Positions 1 through 8,821 of a DNA stretch of 64,000 nt are shown here, piece after piece; the stretch's first letter is position 1, and every line of letters starts with the position of its first letter. The notes under the pieces are model-generated. The model was given only the letters and a program-made list of their open reading frames with translations, ran no database searches and was not told where the DNA came from. Source of the DNA: Chitinophaga fulva (GTDB lineage: Bacteria; Bacteroidota; Bacteroidia; Chitinophagales; Chitinophagaceae). The DNA lies in NCBI RefSeq assembly GCF_012927205.1, contig NZ_JABBGC010000001.1, forward strand, positions 3,968,810 to 4,032,809, in the 5' to 3' direction. The position numbers and the translations under genes were made by a program.

Positions 1-31
1 ATTCCTGATAATTTCCAGCTTGTTCGCGTTT

Positions 32-799
32 CTAAAACAACTCATCCAACATCACATAATACGCCAACCGCTCCTCATCTCTCTCCATCCCCAGTCTTTC
101 AAACAACATCCCGGCATAATCATCCGTTCCGAAATTATGCTTCAACGACCGCACGCATAACGCAATATCCTGGTACGCATCTGCCACACCGGCGCCGCCA
201 ATATCGATGAAACCGCTCACCTGTCCTTGTTTGCCGAAGATATTCGGCAAACAGTAGTCACCGTGGGTGAAGACGGGCGTGTAGTAAGACGGCTTGTGAG
301 CAATGAGATAGTCCAGCAGCGCCTGAGGGGTAGGGAAGCGGTTATTGTCTTCCCAATCGGAGGTATCTACCAGTCCGTGTGTTACATTATGCGCTGCGGC
401 TGTTAGTTTCTTTTCCAGGCTGTTATCGAAAGGACAATTATCGATAGGAAGTGCGGACAGCAGCTGTATGCCATCGGCCAGCAGTTTGACGGTCAGTTCG
501 GGATTATCGAGGTAGCTGTCGGCGCAGAGCATTTCGCCTTCTACAGCAGTGGTGAGCAGGTAATCGACAGCGTCATGGGTGCCGAAATACTGGATTACGG
601 GCACCGGCAGCTTATCCTGCAGCCAGGTTAATACCTCATATTCGAGGCGTAGCCCTTGTCCGGAGGGTTGTGTTTTCAGGTAGAACACGCTGTGGGTGCT
701 GGTGTAGCGGTACACGCTGGCGGCCGAGTAACCGATAGTGATGGGTTCGGGTGATAGGTCTGCCAGCAGATGGGCCAGGTCTGTAGGGAGGTTGGGCAT
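32..799 (-). CDS. Aminoglycoside 3'-phosphotransferase-like kinase
   Basis: A 255-residue protein of the APH/choline kinase-like fold. The Brenner-type catalytic motif HGDYCLPNIF (about residues 180-189) gives the catalytic Asp and metal-binding Asn, and the following IDIGGAGVADAYQDIAL matches the DxG-type metal site and the region after it in APH(3') enzymes. The N-terminal part (SVYRY, FYLKT) fits the nucleotide-binding lobe, with the Lys in FYLKT as the likely ATP lysine. Length is close to the usual 260-270 residues of APH(3'). Family members phosphorylate the 3'-hydroxyl of kanamycin or neomycin, but chromosomal homologues in environmental Bacteroidota often have unknown substrates, so resistance is not established. 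The gene is convergent with nothing and divergent from the sigma factor gene next to it. Confidence 0.85.
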   Translation of the reverse strand: MPNLPTDLAHLLADLSPEPITIGYSAASVYRYTSTHSVFYLKTQPSGQGLRLEYEVLTWLQDKLPVPVIQYFGTHDAVDYLLTTAVEGEMLCADSYLDNPELTVKLLADGIQLLSALPIDNCPFDNSLEKKLTAAAHNVTHGLVDTSDWEDNNRFPTPQALLDYLIAHKPSYYTPVFTHGDYCLPNIFGKQGQVSGFIDIGGAGVADAYQDIALCVRSLKHNFGTDDYAGMLFERLGMERDEERLAYYVMLDELF

Positions 800-904
800 G
801 GGTTCCTGTTTTGTCTCCCTGTAAAAATAGGGTATTAATATTTTCCGGGCATACTTGCATATGTAAAAGGCTTTTTTTTATTTTTATGGCTAAACCTTTC
901 GTGT

Positions 905-1453
905 TTGGAGCAGTTGTCGGATACCGCGTTGTTGGAGCGTATGCAGGCATATAATGATAAGGCCGCCTTTGATGAACTGTATCACCGGTATTGGGAACAG
1001 CTTTATGTGGCGGCATATGCCAGATTGCAGCAGGATGCAGATGCCAAGGATTGTCTGCAGGAAGTTTTCGTTTCTCTCTGGCATAAACGCCGGGAGTTAC
1101 GGATTCAGGGCCCATTGGGGCCATACCTGCATGTGGCGCTTAAATACAGGGTCCTTAACCATCTCCGCAGCCATCAGAATTACCAGAAACACCTGGATAT
1201 TTTCTCCGCTATCCCGCCGGCGGTATTTGACCGGGCGGATGACCGCCTGGCACTGGCGGAAATACAACAGATCATAGAACAGGCCATCGCGGCCATGCCG
1301 GAAAAGATGCGGCAGACCTATATCCTCAGCCGGCAGGAACAACTGACTGTCCGCGAAATGGCAGACCAGCTGGGCGTTTCCCAGCAAACGGTCAAAAACC
1401 AGCTCACCACGGCGCTGAAGCGCCTGAAAGATGCCCTTGCAAGATTCAAATAG
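905..1453 (+). CDS. ECF sigma factor, FecI type (SusC-linked)
   Basis: A 182-residue sigma-70 family ECF protein. Region 2 is at about residues 20-90 (FDELYHRYWEQLY, DAKDCLQEVFVSLW) and region 4 at about 125-180 (MPEKMRQTYILSRQEQLTVREMA, then the helix-turn-helix GVSQQTVKNQL). It heads a sigma/FecR/SusC/SusD operon and should direct core polymerase to that operon once released from the FecR protein. No in-frame ATG exists upstream of the conserved N-terminus; the best start is TTG at 905, giving MEQLSDTALL, the usual beginning of this family. A weak start codon may keep the sigma level low. Known of the family: activated by a signal passed from a SusC-type transporter through FecR. Confidence 0.9.
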   Translation: MEQLSDTALLERMQAYNDKAAFDELYHRYWEQLYVAAYARLQQDADAKDCLQEVFVSLWHKRRELRIQGPLGPYLHVALKYRVLNHLRSHQNYQKHLDIFSAIPPAVFDRADDRLALAEIQQIIEQAIAAMPEKMRQTYILSRQEQLTVREMADQLGVSQQTVKNQLTTALKRLKDALARFK

Positions 1454-1461
1454 CCTCATCC

Positions 1462-1514
1462 AAAAAAAAATTTCTCCCCGGTTTAGTACTATCCTTTTTC
1501 AGCGGTGTCATTAT
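1462..1514 (+). promoter_or_regulatory. Sigma-FecR intergenic element, candidate ECF promoter
   Basis: The gap between the sigma stop and the FecR start holds an A9 run, TTTCTCCCCGG, then ACTATCCTTTTTC and GGTGTCATTA. The gaps at 35484-35537 (minus) and 60576-60631 (plus) carry the same order of elements: A/T run, C-rich patch, TAtC-CTTTTT block, then a G(C)GTnT-like block 20-30 nt before the FecR start. Recurrence at three independent sigma/FecR pairs suggests a functional site; that it is the sigma-dependent promoter is inference. Confidence 0.45.
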
Positions 1515-1533
1515 GGTAGAAAACGGTTAAAAT

Positions 1534-2496
1534 GTGCACGATCAGGAAAAAATAGCAGCGATCATCACACGGCTCGAAACCGGCACCTGTACTCCACAAG
1601 AACTGGAATGGCTGCATGAATGGTATCAATCCCAACACATGCAAGCCGGCACAGCGTTCCGTCATGAAGGCCATCGGCAGCAACTCCAAGCGGAGATGTT
1701 GCAACATATCCATGGCCAGCTGGATACGGTGCCTGTTGCCACAGCAGGAAGGGTAGTGCCTTTCTATAAAAAATGGTGGGCGGCCGCCAGCCTGTTGGCC
1801 GCGGTGGTGACGGTGAGCGCCTGGTTATGGCATGACTACCGTCAGCAGCATGCCCTGCTGCTGGTGGAGGTAGGTCCTGGTCAGCAACGGCAGCTCATGC
1901 TGCCCGATAGCTCCCTGGTATGGCTCAATGCCGGCGCAAAGCTGAAATACCCCCGCACATTCGATGCCGTGCGGAAGGTAGAGCTGGAAGGAGAAGGATT
2001 CTTTGACATACACCCGGATGCGCATCATCCGTTTGAGGTACATACACAGGAACTAAATGTACAAGTGCTGGGAACATCTTTTGATGTGAAAGCCTATAAT
2101 ACGCTCGATGAGACACAGGTAACGGTGAAAACAGGCATGGTAAAAGTCCTGCACCATCAAACCGGCCTCGATGTGCTCAGTGCCAACGATCAGCTGACTT
2201 ACAGCCGCTCGGCGCAACAGTATATGAAATCAACCGTAGAAAACGAACAAATCAACGAATGGGCCAACGGCATGATCAGCCTGTCCCAGGCCGGCTTCGC
2301 GGAAGTGGCGCTCACCCTGGAAAACCAGTACGGCGTTCGCATCCGGTACAATCCGGCGGAAATGAAAGCATTTGAATACACGCTGAGATGCAGTAAACAA
2401 CTGTCGGTAACACAGGTACTGGACATCATCAGCAGCATACATCCGATACAATATGATATAAAGGACAACGAGATTACCATTCACCGTAAAAACTAA
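1534..2496 (+). CDS. FecR family anti-sigma factor
   Basis: A 320-residue inner-membrane anti-sigma factor. The N-terminal cytoplasmic part (about 1-75) should bind the sigma factor; a single membrane segment follows (about residues 80-100, WWAAASLLAAVVTVSAWLW); the periplasmic FecR domain starts at about 120 with DSSLVWLNAGAKLKYP, VELEGEGFFDI and VLGTSFDVKAY. The C-terminal 80 residues form the domain that contacts the N-terminal STN domain of the transporter. The start is GTG at 1534; no ATG is in frame near it. It lies between the sigma gene and the SusC gene, and would relay substrate binding at the outer membrane to the sigma factor. Confidence 0.9.
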   Translation: MHDQEKIAAIITRLETGTCTPQELEWLHEWYQSQHMQAGTAFRHEGHRQQLQAEMLQHIHGQLDTVPVATAGRVVPFYKKWWAAASLLAAVVTVSAWLWHDYRQQHALLLVEVGPGQQRQLMLPDSSLVWLNAGAKLKYPRTFDAVRKVELEGEGFFDIHPDAHHPFEVHTQELNVQVLGTSFDVKAYNTLDETQVTVKTGMVKVLHHQTGLDVLSANDQLTYSRSAQQYMKSTVENEQINEWANGMISLSQAGFAEVALTLENQYGVRIRYNPAEMKAFEYTLRCSKQLSVTQVLDIISSIHPIQYDIKDNEITIHRKN

Positions 2497-2586
2497 TGTA
2501 GCACCAAGGAGGTTGCACCACCTATTAAAACCGGGATGACAGCGAAGAGAGCGTCCCTGGCACCGCTATGACCATATGTGTACAAA

Positions 2587-2638
2587 AAACCGCGTCTGTT
2601 GCAGCAGACACGGTTTGGATCATACAATGTTTTGTATG
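2587..2638 (+). promoter_or_regulatory. SusC leader hairpin and palindrome
   Basis: In the leader of the SusC gene a 12-bp stem with one mismatch (arms 2587-2598 and 2605-2616, AAACCGCGTCTG against CAGACACGGTTT) is followed by a CATACAA/TTGTATG inverted repeat (2621-2627 and 2632-2638). The minus-strand SusC gene near 34 kb has a comparable hairpin and a CATACA/TGTATG palindrome before its start. Role unknown; attenuation or transcript stabilisation are possible. Confidence 0.35.
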
Positions 2639-2670
2639 CATTTAGTAAAACACTAAAATCAACCAAAGAT

Positions 2671-5600
2671 ATGCAAAAATCGCTTTCGCTAACGTATATA
2701 CGGAGCTTAGTGAGATGGAGCATCGCGTTCACAGTGTTCTCGCTGGGAAATATCAGTCTCCTTTCTTCACAGGTATATAGTCAGTCTACGCAGCCGGTCA
2801 GTGTTACCGCTGCTTTTGAAAATGAAACGCTTGCATCCTGTCTCAAAAAACTGGAACGCAGCTACCACCTGTCTTTCGGCTACGATAGCCAGGAACTCTC
2901 CCAATACCGGATCGATCAACAACATTTCGTCAACGTACCCCTGGACAAGGTACTAACAGCCCTGCTCAAAAAAACAGCTTTCGCATGGCAGGCAAAAAAC
3001 GGGGTTTACCTGATCGTAAAACAACCGTCCACTCCAGCTGTGGCCACTACGCCTGCTGCTGCCGGTAAAATCCGCGGCCGTATCACCGATGCCACTACCA
3101 ACAACCCTGTTCCGGGTGTAACGGTACGCGTGGCCGGCGCTAAATATTATGCGGTCTCCAATCCGGAAGGGGAATACGAACTGTTGTTACCTCCCGGCAA
3201 CTATTCTCTTTTGTATTCTTTTATCGGTTACCAGGAAGAAGTAAAACCCATGGTGAAAGTGATGCCCGCTGCTGTGGCAGCGGTACCTGTGGCGCTGGTA
3301 GTGAAACCTTCCCGTTTAACCGAGGCCGTAGTCATCGGTTATGGTGTCCAGGAACGCCGCAGCCTGCTCGGCTCCGTGAGCAGCTTCAAAGCCAGTGAAA
3401 TGCCCGGCCAGATGCCGCTTTCTGTGGATGAAGCCATGGTCGGCAAACTGCCCGGGGTGTTCATCGCGCCTTCCAGTGGCGTGCCCGGCGCTGCCAGTAA
3501 CATCACCATCCGTGGTATCAGCACCCTTAACGCCAACGGCAATACGCCGTTGATCGTGATTGATGGGGTGCCTATCTATGGTATTGATCCCAATCTTAAT
3601 ACGGTGGACTATAATAAAGGAGCCTCACAGACCTTTTCTTTCGGTGGCAACCAGGTGGTGAATGAATACCGCCAGCCGACCACCTTCGAGAAGAACCCGC
3701 TGGCTACCCTCAACCCCGATGATATTGAATCCATCGAAGTGTTGAAAGACGCTTATTCCACTGCCATCTACGGTTCCCGTGGCTCCGGTGGCGTTATCCT
3801 CATCACCACCAAAAAGGGGAAACGCGGTAACGCCCGGGTGGATGTACAACTGGGCGCCTCCATCGCTTCTCCCCGCAAACTGCCATCTGTCCTGACCGGC
3901 GACCAGTACGCGGATTTCTACAACCGGCTCTTTGCACTGAAAGACTCTGTCGGCCGCGCGGGCAACCCTTTCTATCGACCATTGAATTATAAGTTCCCCA
4001 AAGGAGTGAACACCAACTGGTTGGATGAAGTAGTCCGCAATGCCGTAGGCAGCGATGCTAACGTGTCCCTCAGCGGCGGTACGGAAAAAAGCAACTACTA
4101 CGTGAGCCTGGGATACGACAAACAACAGTCCTATATCGTCAATAACGATTTCACCCGCTATCAGGGTCGCGTGAACTTCGACAACCAGATGACCAAATCA
4201 CTGAAGGTTGGCGTGAGCATGTCTATGAATCAGGCCAACAACAACTCGCTGAACGCACAGGAAGTATACCGCAACGCTATCCAGAAAGCGCCTAACATCG
4301 GTATCTACGACAGCACCGGCAATTTCAACTGGCGCTATGGCAACAACCCCACCGGACCGGAAGCCGTGATGAACCCGGTGGCACAAGCTACTGCTACTAA
4401 AAACTATTCCACCGACAGCCGCGTGCTGGGTAACGTGTTCGCTGACCTGAAGCTGCGCTCCTGGCTTAGCCTGCACTCCGATTTCGGGGTGGACTGGATC
4501 AGCTCCCGCGCGTATAGCCGTAACATTGACCGGCCCCAAACGCCGGGCGGCAACGCTACAGAATCTCAACAGCAGCTTCGCAAATGGGTGACCAACAACC
4601 GCCTCGATATCAACAAAGCCTTTGATGGCGGTCATGCTATCAGCGCCATGCTGGGCCAGAGCTTTGAAAAATCGGTGGAAAGTGTCAACTCCGTTGCCGG
4701 TGATGGTTTCCTCAATAATGAAATGCTGAGCATCTCCACCGCTAAAAACAAGAGAGTGGTGAACTCATTGCAACAGCAGTGGGCGCAGGTGTCATTCCTC
4801 GGCAGGCTCAATTATGAGTACCTGCACCGCTACCTGGTAGGTGTTACCTACCGGATGGACGGCTCTTCCCGTTTCTCTGCCAATCACCGTTATGTAGGTT
4901 TCCCTTCTTTTGCAGTGGGCTGGGTGCCCAGTGAGGAAGCTTTTCTGAAAGGCGGCAAACTCATTGAACAACTGAAAATACGCGGTAGTGTAGGCTTCAC
5001 CGGTAGTGACGGCGGCAACGGCTACTATGGCAACCAGGGCCAATATGTGGTAGACGTATACGGTGCTTCCTATGGCAACGTGTCCGCTATCGGTGTAAAA
5101 CAACCGGCCAATCCTAACCTGCAATGGGAACGTACTACCACCTGGAACGTGGGCATGGACCTCAGTCTGCTGAAAGGCCGTGTGAGCGCTACGCTGGACT
5201 ACTACAGACGACAAACCTCCAACGCTATCCTCGGCTCTGTACTGCCTTACTTCATGGGTTTCTCCATGCAGAAACAGAACCTGGCAGACCTGAGTAACAA
5301 CGGTATTGAGTTCAGTATCGCCAGCCAGAATATCATCCGGAAAAATTTCAGCTGGACCACCAACTTCAATATCTCCGGTAACAGGAATAAAATCATCCGC
5401 CTGCATAAAATCAGCGAAGACCAGCTCGCCAATCAGAACGAAATTGATGGCAACAGGTTCTGGCGGGTAGGGCATTCCGCTACGGCCTTTTATCTCTACA
5501 ACTGGGGCGGCGTCAACCCGGACAACGGGCAGCCGCTCTGGATAGATAATACCGGCAAAAGCTCAGAGAAGCCTATTCAGCAACAGTATCCCAATGCGCC

Positions 5601-6189
5601 TTACGTACACCGCGAATACATGGGCGATGCTATGCCGGTGGTATTCGGTGGTATGGGAAACACCTTTACCTACAAAGACCTCGAGTTGAACTGCTTCCTG
5701 TCTTTCTCTGCCGGCAATAAAATCATCAATGGCGCAAAGGCGGCGCAGTTCAGCTATTTAGGCAGTTCCTCTACCGCCAATAACGTGTACAACCTTTCTC
5801 CGGACATCCTGAACTACTGGCAGTATCCGGGACAGCAAACAGATATTCCCGCGCTGATCAATAAGTCCAATGCAGCTGCTGCCGGTTTCGGCAACTCTTA
5901 CGACTATACGCTCAGCCGGCAGAATTCCCGCTTCCTCGAAGATGCGTCGTTCATCAAACTGAGAAGTGTGTCTCTCACGTATAATTTCACGCGCCTGTTA
6001 AAACACAGCCAGTCAGTGAAATCACTGCGTGTATTCGTGGAAGGTAACAACCTGTTGGTGCTGACCAACTATTCCGGTCTGGACCCGGAGGTGAGCGCCT
6101 ATGGCTCTTCTGCACTGAACATGGGATTTGATGAGCTCACCATGCCGTCACCACGCACATGGAGGGTAGGTATTAAAGCATCTTTTTAA
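2671..6189 (+). CDS. SusC/RagA-family TonB-dependent outer-membrane transporter with STN domain
   Basis: An outer-membrane nutrient importer of about 1172 residues. In order: signal peptide, STN (secretin/TonB N-terminal) signalling domain (VTAAFENETLASCLKKLERS), carboxypeptidase-regulatory-like domain (IRGRITDATTNNPVPGVTV), plug domain (NITIRGISTLN, PLIVIDGVPIYG, then the SusC signature DIESIEVLKDAYSTAIYGSRG and GVILITTKKGK), and a 22-strand-type beta-barrel ending in GIKASF. The reading frame is open from a GTG at 2578, but the signal peptide begins at ATG 2671 (MQKSLSLTYI), so I use that start. The STN domain fits signalling to the FecR protein upstream. No glycan-degrading enzyme is in the operon, so the substrate cannot be named. 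Confidence 0.93.
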   Translation: MQKSLSLTYIRSLVRWSIAFTVFSLGNISLLSSQVYSQSTQPVSVTAAFENETLASCLKKLERSYHLSFGYDSQELSQYRIDQQHFVNVPLDKVLTALLKKTAFAWQAKNGVYLIVKQPSTPAVATTPAAAGKIRGRITDATTNNPVPGVTVRVAGAKYYAVSNPEGEYELLLPPGNYSLLYSFIGYQEEVKPMVKVMPAAVAAVPVALVVKPSRLTEAVVIGYGVQERRSLLGSVSSFKASEMPGQMPLSVDEAMVGKLPGVFIAPSSGVPGAASNITIRGISTLNANGNTPLIVIDGVPIYGIDPNLNTVDYNKGASQTFSFGGNQVVNEYRQPTTFEKNPLATLNPDDIESIEVLKDAYSTAIYGSRGSGGVILITTKKGKRGNARVDVQLGASIASPRKLPSVLTGDQYADFYNRLFALKDSVGRAGNPFYRPLNYKFPKGVNTNWLDEVVRNAVGSDANVSLSGGTEKSNYYVSLGYDKQQSYIVNNDFTRYQGRVNFDNQMTKSLKVGVSMSMNQANNNSLNAQEVYRNAIQKAPNIGIYDSTGNFNWRYGNNPTGPEAVMNPVAQATATKNYSTDSRVLGNVFADLKLRSWLSLHSDFGVDWISSRAYSRNIDRPQTPGGNATESQQQLRKWVTNNRLDINKAFDGGHAISAMLGQSFEKSVESVNSVAGDGFLNNEMLSISTAKNKRVVNSLQQQWAQVSFLGRLNYEYLHRYLVGVTYRMDGSSRFSANHRYVGFPSFAVGWVPSEEAFLKGGKLIEQLKIRGSVGFTGSDGGNGYYGNQGQYVVDVYGASYGNVSAIGVKQPANPNLQWERTTTWNVGMDLSLLKGRVSATLDYYRRQTSNAILGSVLPYFMGFSMQKQNLADLSNNGIEFSIASQNIIRKNFSWTTNFNISGNRNKIIRLHKISEDQLANQNEIDGNRFWRVGHSATAFYLYNWGGVNPDNGQPLWIDNTGKSSEKPIQQQYPNAPYVHREYMGDAMPVVFGGMGNTFTYKDLELNCFLSFSAGNKIINGAKAAQFSYLGSSSTANNVYNLSPDILNYWQYPGQQTDIPALINKSNAAAAGFGNSYDYTLSRQNSRFLEDASFIKLRSVSLTYNFTRLLKHSQSVKSLRVFVEGNNLLVLTNYSGLDPEVSAYGSSALNMGFDELTMPSPRTWRVGIKASF

Positions 6190-6198
6190 AATGAGATT

Positions 6199-7575
6199 AT
6201 GAAAAGATATTCCTGTTATATATATGCTGCGCTACTGCTCTCCCTGGGAGCATGCAGCCGGCAGCTGGACCTGAAACCGGAAGGTACTATGGTGGAAGCA
6301 GACCTGCTGAAAAATAAACAGACCACCGAAAGTTTTCTGGCCGACACTTACCTGCAATTGATGAAAGCCTGTGGCGGTAATGCTTTCCTTTTGGGAGATG
6401 TGACCGGCAATGTGGTGAGCAGTTTCGATCAGGCGTTGGTGAAGGGTGCTGTAGAGCCCAGGGATGGTAATTATGACGCCTTATGGTCCACGTATTATAC
6501 CACCATCAATGAGGCTAACGTAATCATCACACAGCTGCCCAAACATGCTGCCTTTGATGCTGCCACACAGCAACAGTTTATTGCCGAAGCCAAGTTTATC
6601 CGCGCTTTCGGACACCTGATGCTGTTGCAGATGTATGGCGACGGCGCCCTGCAGGGAAAGCCTGGCAACATGGGCATCCCATTGATGCTGCAGTCTTTCG
6701 ACGGGTATGACGGTTCCCAGAACAAAGCCAGGAATACCAACGAGGAAGTATACACGCAGATACTGAAAGACCTGGATGAAGCCATCGCCGCGCTGCCTGA
6801 TAAAAGGACTGATCCTGTGGCGCAGGCCAGTCGCGCTACCAAAGGCGCCGCAGCGGCACTGGCAGCAAGGGCATGCCTGTACAAACAGGACTATGCCAAA
6901 GCGGCTACCTACGCCAATATGGTGCTGACCGCACAGCTTTACAACCTGCAGTCTTCCTTTGTGGCGCTGTGGCCTGATAATTCTACCGGCAATGGGAAAT
7001 ACGCACTCTCTACTGAGATTGTGTTTGCCTTCCCGGAAAGCTGGAATGCTACTGCATATGGTAATCACGGTATTTATTATTCCTACGGCTTCTATAAGCC
7101 CCTGCCTGATTTTCTGGCTATCTATGAAGCAAAGGACGAAAGGCTCACAGATTTGTTGACCACTACGAAGCTGATGCGCAAGTTCACCGATCCTAAAATC
7201 ATGGATAACGTGAATATGGTCCGGCTGCCGGAGGTGATGCTGACCGCAGCAGAAGCCATGGCGCAAACAACCGGCGTGAACCCCACTTCCGTGGACCTGC
7301 TCAACAAAGTATACGCCCGCGCCTACACGAAAAATCCGGTGCCGAAGGTATATACCGTGGCAGATTTTGCCAGCAAACAACAGCTGATAGACCGCATTCT
7401 GCTGGAACGCAAACGGGAACTGGCTTTCGAAGGCTTCGCCCGGTTCGATGCCATTCGCAGCGGACAACAACCGAATCCGCAGCTGCCGGCCAACCGCTAT
7501 TGTATGCCGATTCCGCAGCGGGAGATCGATATCACCGGTGGCCTGATCGTACAGAATCCGGGCTATGTACAGTAA
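6199..7575 (+). CDS. SusD/RagB-family substrate-binding lipoprotein
   Basis: A 458-residue surface lipoprotein. The lipobox LLSLGAC puts the lipidated Cys at about residue 19. The helical TPR-like fold of SusD is indicated by AKFIRAFGHLMLLQMYGD near residue 135, the DLDEAIAALP helix near 190, and the C-terminal LLERKRELAFEGFARFDAIR signature followed by YCMPIPQREI. It starts 9 nt after the SusC stop, so the two are co-transcribed, and in this family SusD forms a lid over the SusC barrel. It is a little shorter than most SusD proteins (500-600 residues). Confidence 0.92.
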   Translation: MKRYSCYIYAALLLSLGACSRQLDLKPEGTMVEADLLKNKQTTESFLADTYLQLMKACGGNAFLLGDVTGNVVSSFDQALVKGAVEPRDGNYDALWSTYYTTINEANVIITQLPKHAAFDAATQQQFIAEAKFIRAFGHLMLLQMYGDGALQGKPGNMGIPLMLQSFDGYDGSQNKARNTNEEVYTQILKDLDEAIAALPDKRTDPVAQASRATKGAAAALAARACLYKQDYAKAATYANMVLTAQLYNLQSSFVALWPDNSTGNGKYALSTEIVFAFPESWNATAYGNHGIYYSYGFYKPLPDFLAIYEAKDERLTDLLTTTKLMRKFTDPKIMDNVNMVRLPEVMLTAAEAMAQTTGVNPTSVDLLNKVYARAYTKNPVPKVYTVADFASKQQLIDRILLERKRELAFEGFARFDAIRSGQQPNPQLPANRYCMPIPQREIDITGGLIVQNPGYVQ

Positions 7576-7598
7576 CGTAAAAGTATAAACGATAAACC

Positions 7599-8801
7599 AT
7601 GAAGAAAATCATCACCACCCTTTCAGGGGCCTGCCTGGCACTCGGCTGCCTGGCGCAGTCCGGAAAAGAAATCACCCTACAGGGCGACATCTCCGGAGAC
7701 CTGAAAGGACACAACAAAATGTATATCTATACCCGTACCTACAAAGACTCTGCGGTCATTGAAAACGGGCATTACACTTTTAAAATTCCTTTCGACGGCC
7801 CGGTATTCATGATGATACTGCCGCAATATGTACAGGCGGAACGCCAGATGTATGTGCCTTACGGCGTGCTGATGGACAAACCTGCTACCTATACCGTTAC
7901 CAGCGATATCACTAAAGGCATGAATGCCTCCACGGTAAAAGGTTCCGAAGCACCGGAGTTGTATGAGGCCTATGGCAGGGAGAAGTCTGCTGCCTGGAAA
8001 ACCATCAGCACCACGCTGCAAAAGGAATTCGGTAAACCATGGCTACAGGAAAATGACCCGCAGTATGAAGCTTTCCGGAAAAGACAGGAAGAACTGCAAA
8101 AGCAGCACCTGCTGCCATTGCTGGAGAAACTGGTGAAAGAACATCCGAATTCTTATGCGTCAGCCTTCAGCCTGAGCGATGCCCGCCAGATGGCTACCGT
8201 GGAACAACAGGACCGGCTATACGCTATGTTGTCCAAAGAAATGAAGGCATCGGCGCAGGCAAAGGAATTTCATCAGTTTACCGACGGTATCCGTAATTCC
8301 GCTATCGGTAAGCAGGTAAAGGATTTCAACCTGCCGGATCCGCTGGGTAATATGGTCTCCTTCAGCAGCCTGAAAGGTAAATATGTGTTGATCGATTTCT
8401 GGGCCAGCTGGTGCTCGCCCTGCCGTAAGTCTTTCCCGCATATGCGTGAAGTATACCAGCAATACAAAGATCAAAACTTTGTTATCTACAGTATCTCTAT
8501 CGATAAAAGCAAAGCTGACTGGTTAAAGGCTGTAGGGGAGGAGAACAATCCCTGGCTGCAATCCCTGGACAATATCAATATTGCCGGCAGCGGTTTTGCT
8601 ATTACCGGCGTGCCTACCACCTACCTGATTTCTCCTGAAGGAAAAATTCTGATGAAAGAAATAGGATTTGATGATACTGGTAATGGTAATATTGAAAAAA
8701 AGCTGGTCTCCCTCTTTGGTGCTGCCGTGAAAAAAGCAGCAGATAAACCCCAAACAGACGGAAAGGTTATACCGGCTATGCCCATGACACCTATGCAATA
8801 G
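7599..8801 (+). CDS. TlpA-like thiol-disulfide oxidoreductase with N-terminal DUF4369-like domain
   Basis: A 400-residue exported protein with a signal peptide (MKKIITTLSGACLALGCLAQ). Residues about 25-120 resemble DUF4369, a beta-rich domain common in Bacteroidota thioredoxins (ITLQGDISGDLKGHNKMYIY). The C-terminal thioredoxin domain begins near 230 (GKQVKDFNLPDPLGN) and has the active site FWASWCSPCRKSFP (WCSPC, about 268-272) and the cis-Pro region ITGVPTTYLI. The active-site cysteines are both present, so it should reduce or exchange disulfides in the periplasm. It follows SusD by 23 nt. Its partner proteins are unknown. Confidence 0.88.
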   Translation: MKKIITTLSGACLALGCLAQSGKEITLQGDISGDLKGHNKMYIYTRTYKDSAVIENGHYTFKIPFDGPVFMMILPQYVQAERQMYVPYGVLMDKPATYTVTSDITKGMNASTVKGSEAPELYEAYGREKSAAWKTISTTLQKEFGKPWLQENDPQYEAFRKRQEELQKQHLLPLLEKLVKEHPNSYASAFSLSDARQMATVEQQDRLYAMLSKEMKASAQAKEFHQFTDGIRNSAIGKQVKDFNLPDPLGNMVSFSSLKGKYVLIDFWASWCSPCRKSFPHMREVYQQYKDQNFVIYSISIDKSKADWLKAVGEENNPWLQSLDNINIAGSGFAITGVPTTYLISPEGKILMKEIGFDDTGNGNIEKKLVSLFGAAVKKAADKPQTDGKVIPAMPMTPMQ

Positions 8802-8821
8802 TAATATCACAAACCATCCAC

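Noticed and set aside
32..799. Clinical-type aminoglycoside resistance gene
   Set aside because: The fold and motifs are clear, but nothing shows the substrate, and no transposon or integron surrounds it.
2578..2670. GTG start that would extend the first SusC protein by 31 residues
   Set aside because: The extension covers the leader hairpin and palindrome, and the signal peptide begins at ATG 2671.
6481..7470. A 329-codon open frame on the minus strand inside the SusD gene
   Set aside because: It is antisense to a clear SusD gene, has no domain or signal features, and its composition mirrors the codon pattern of the sense gene.
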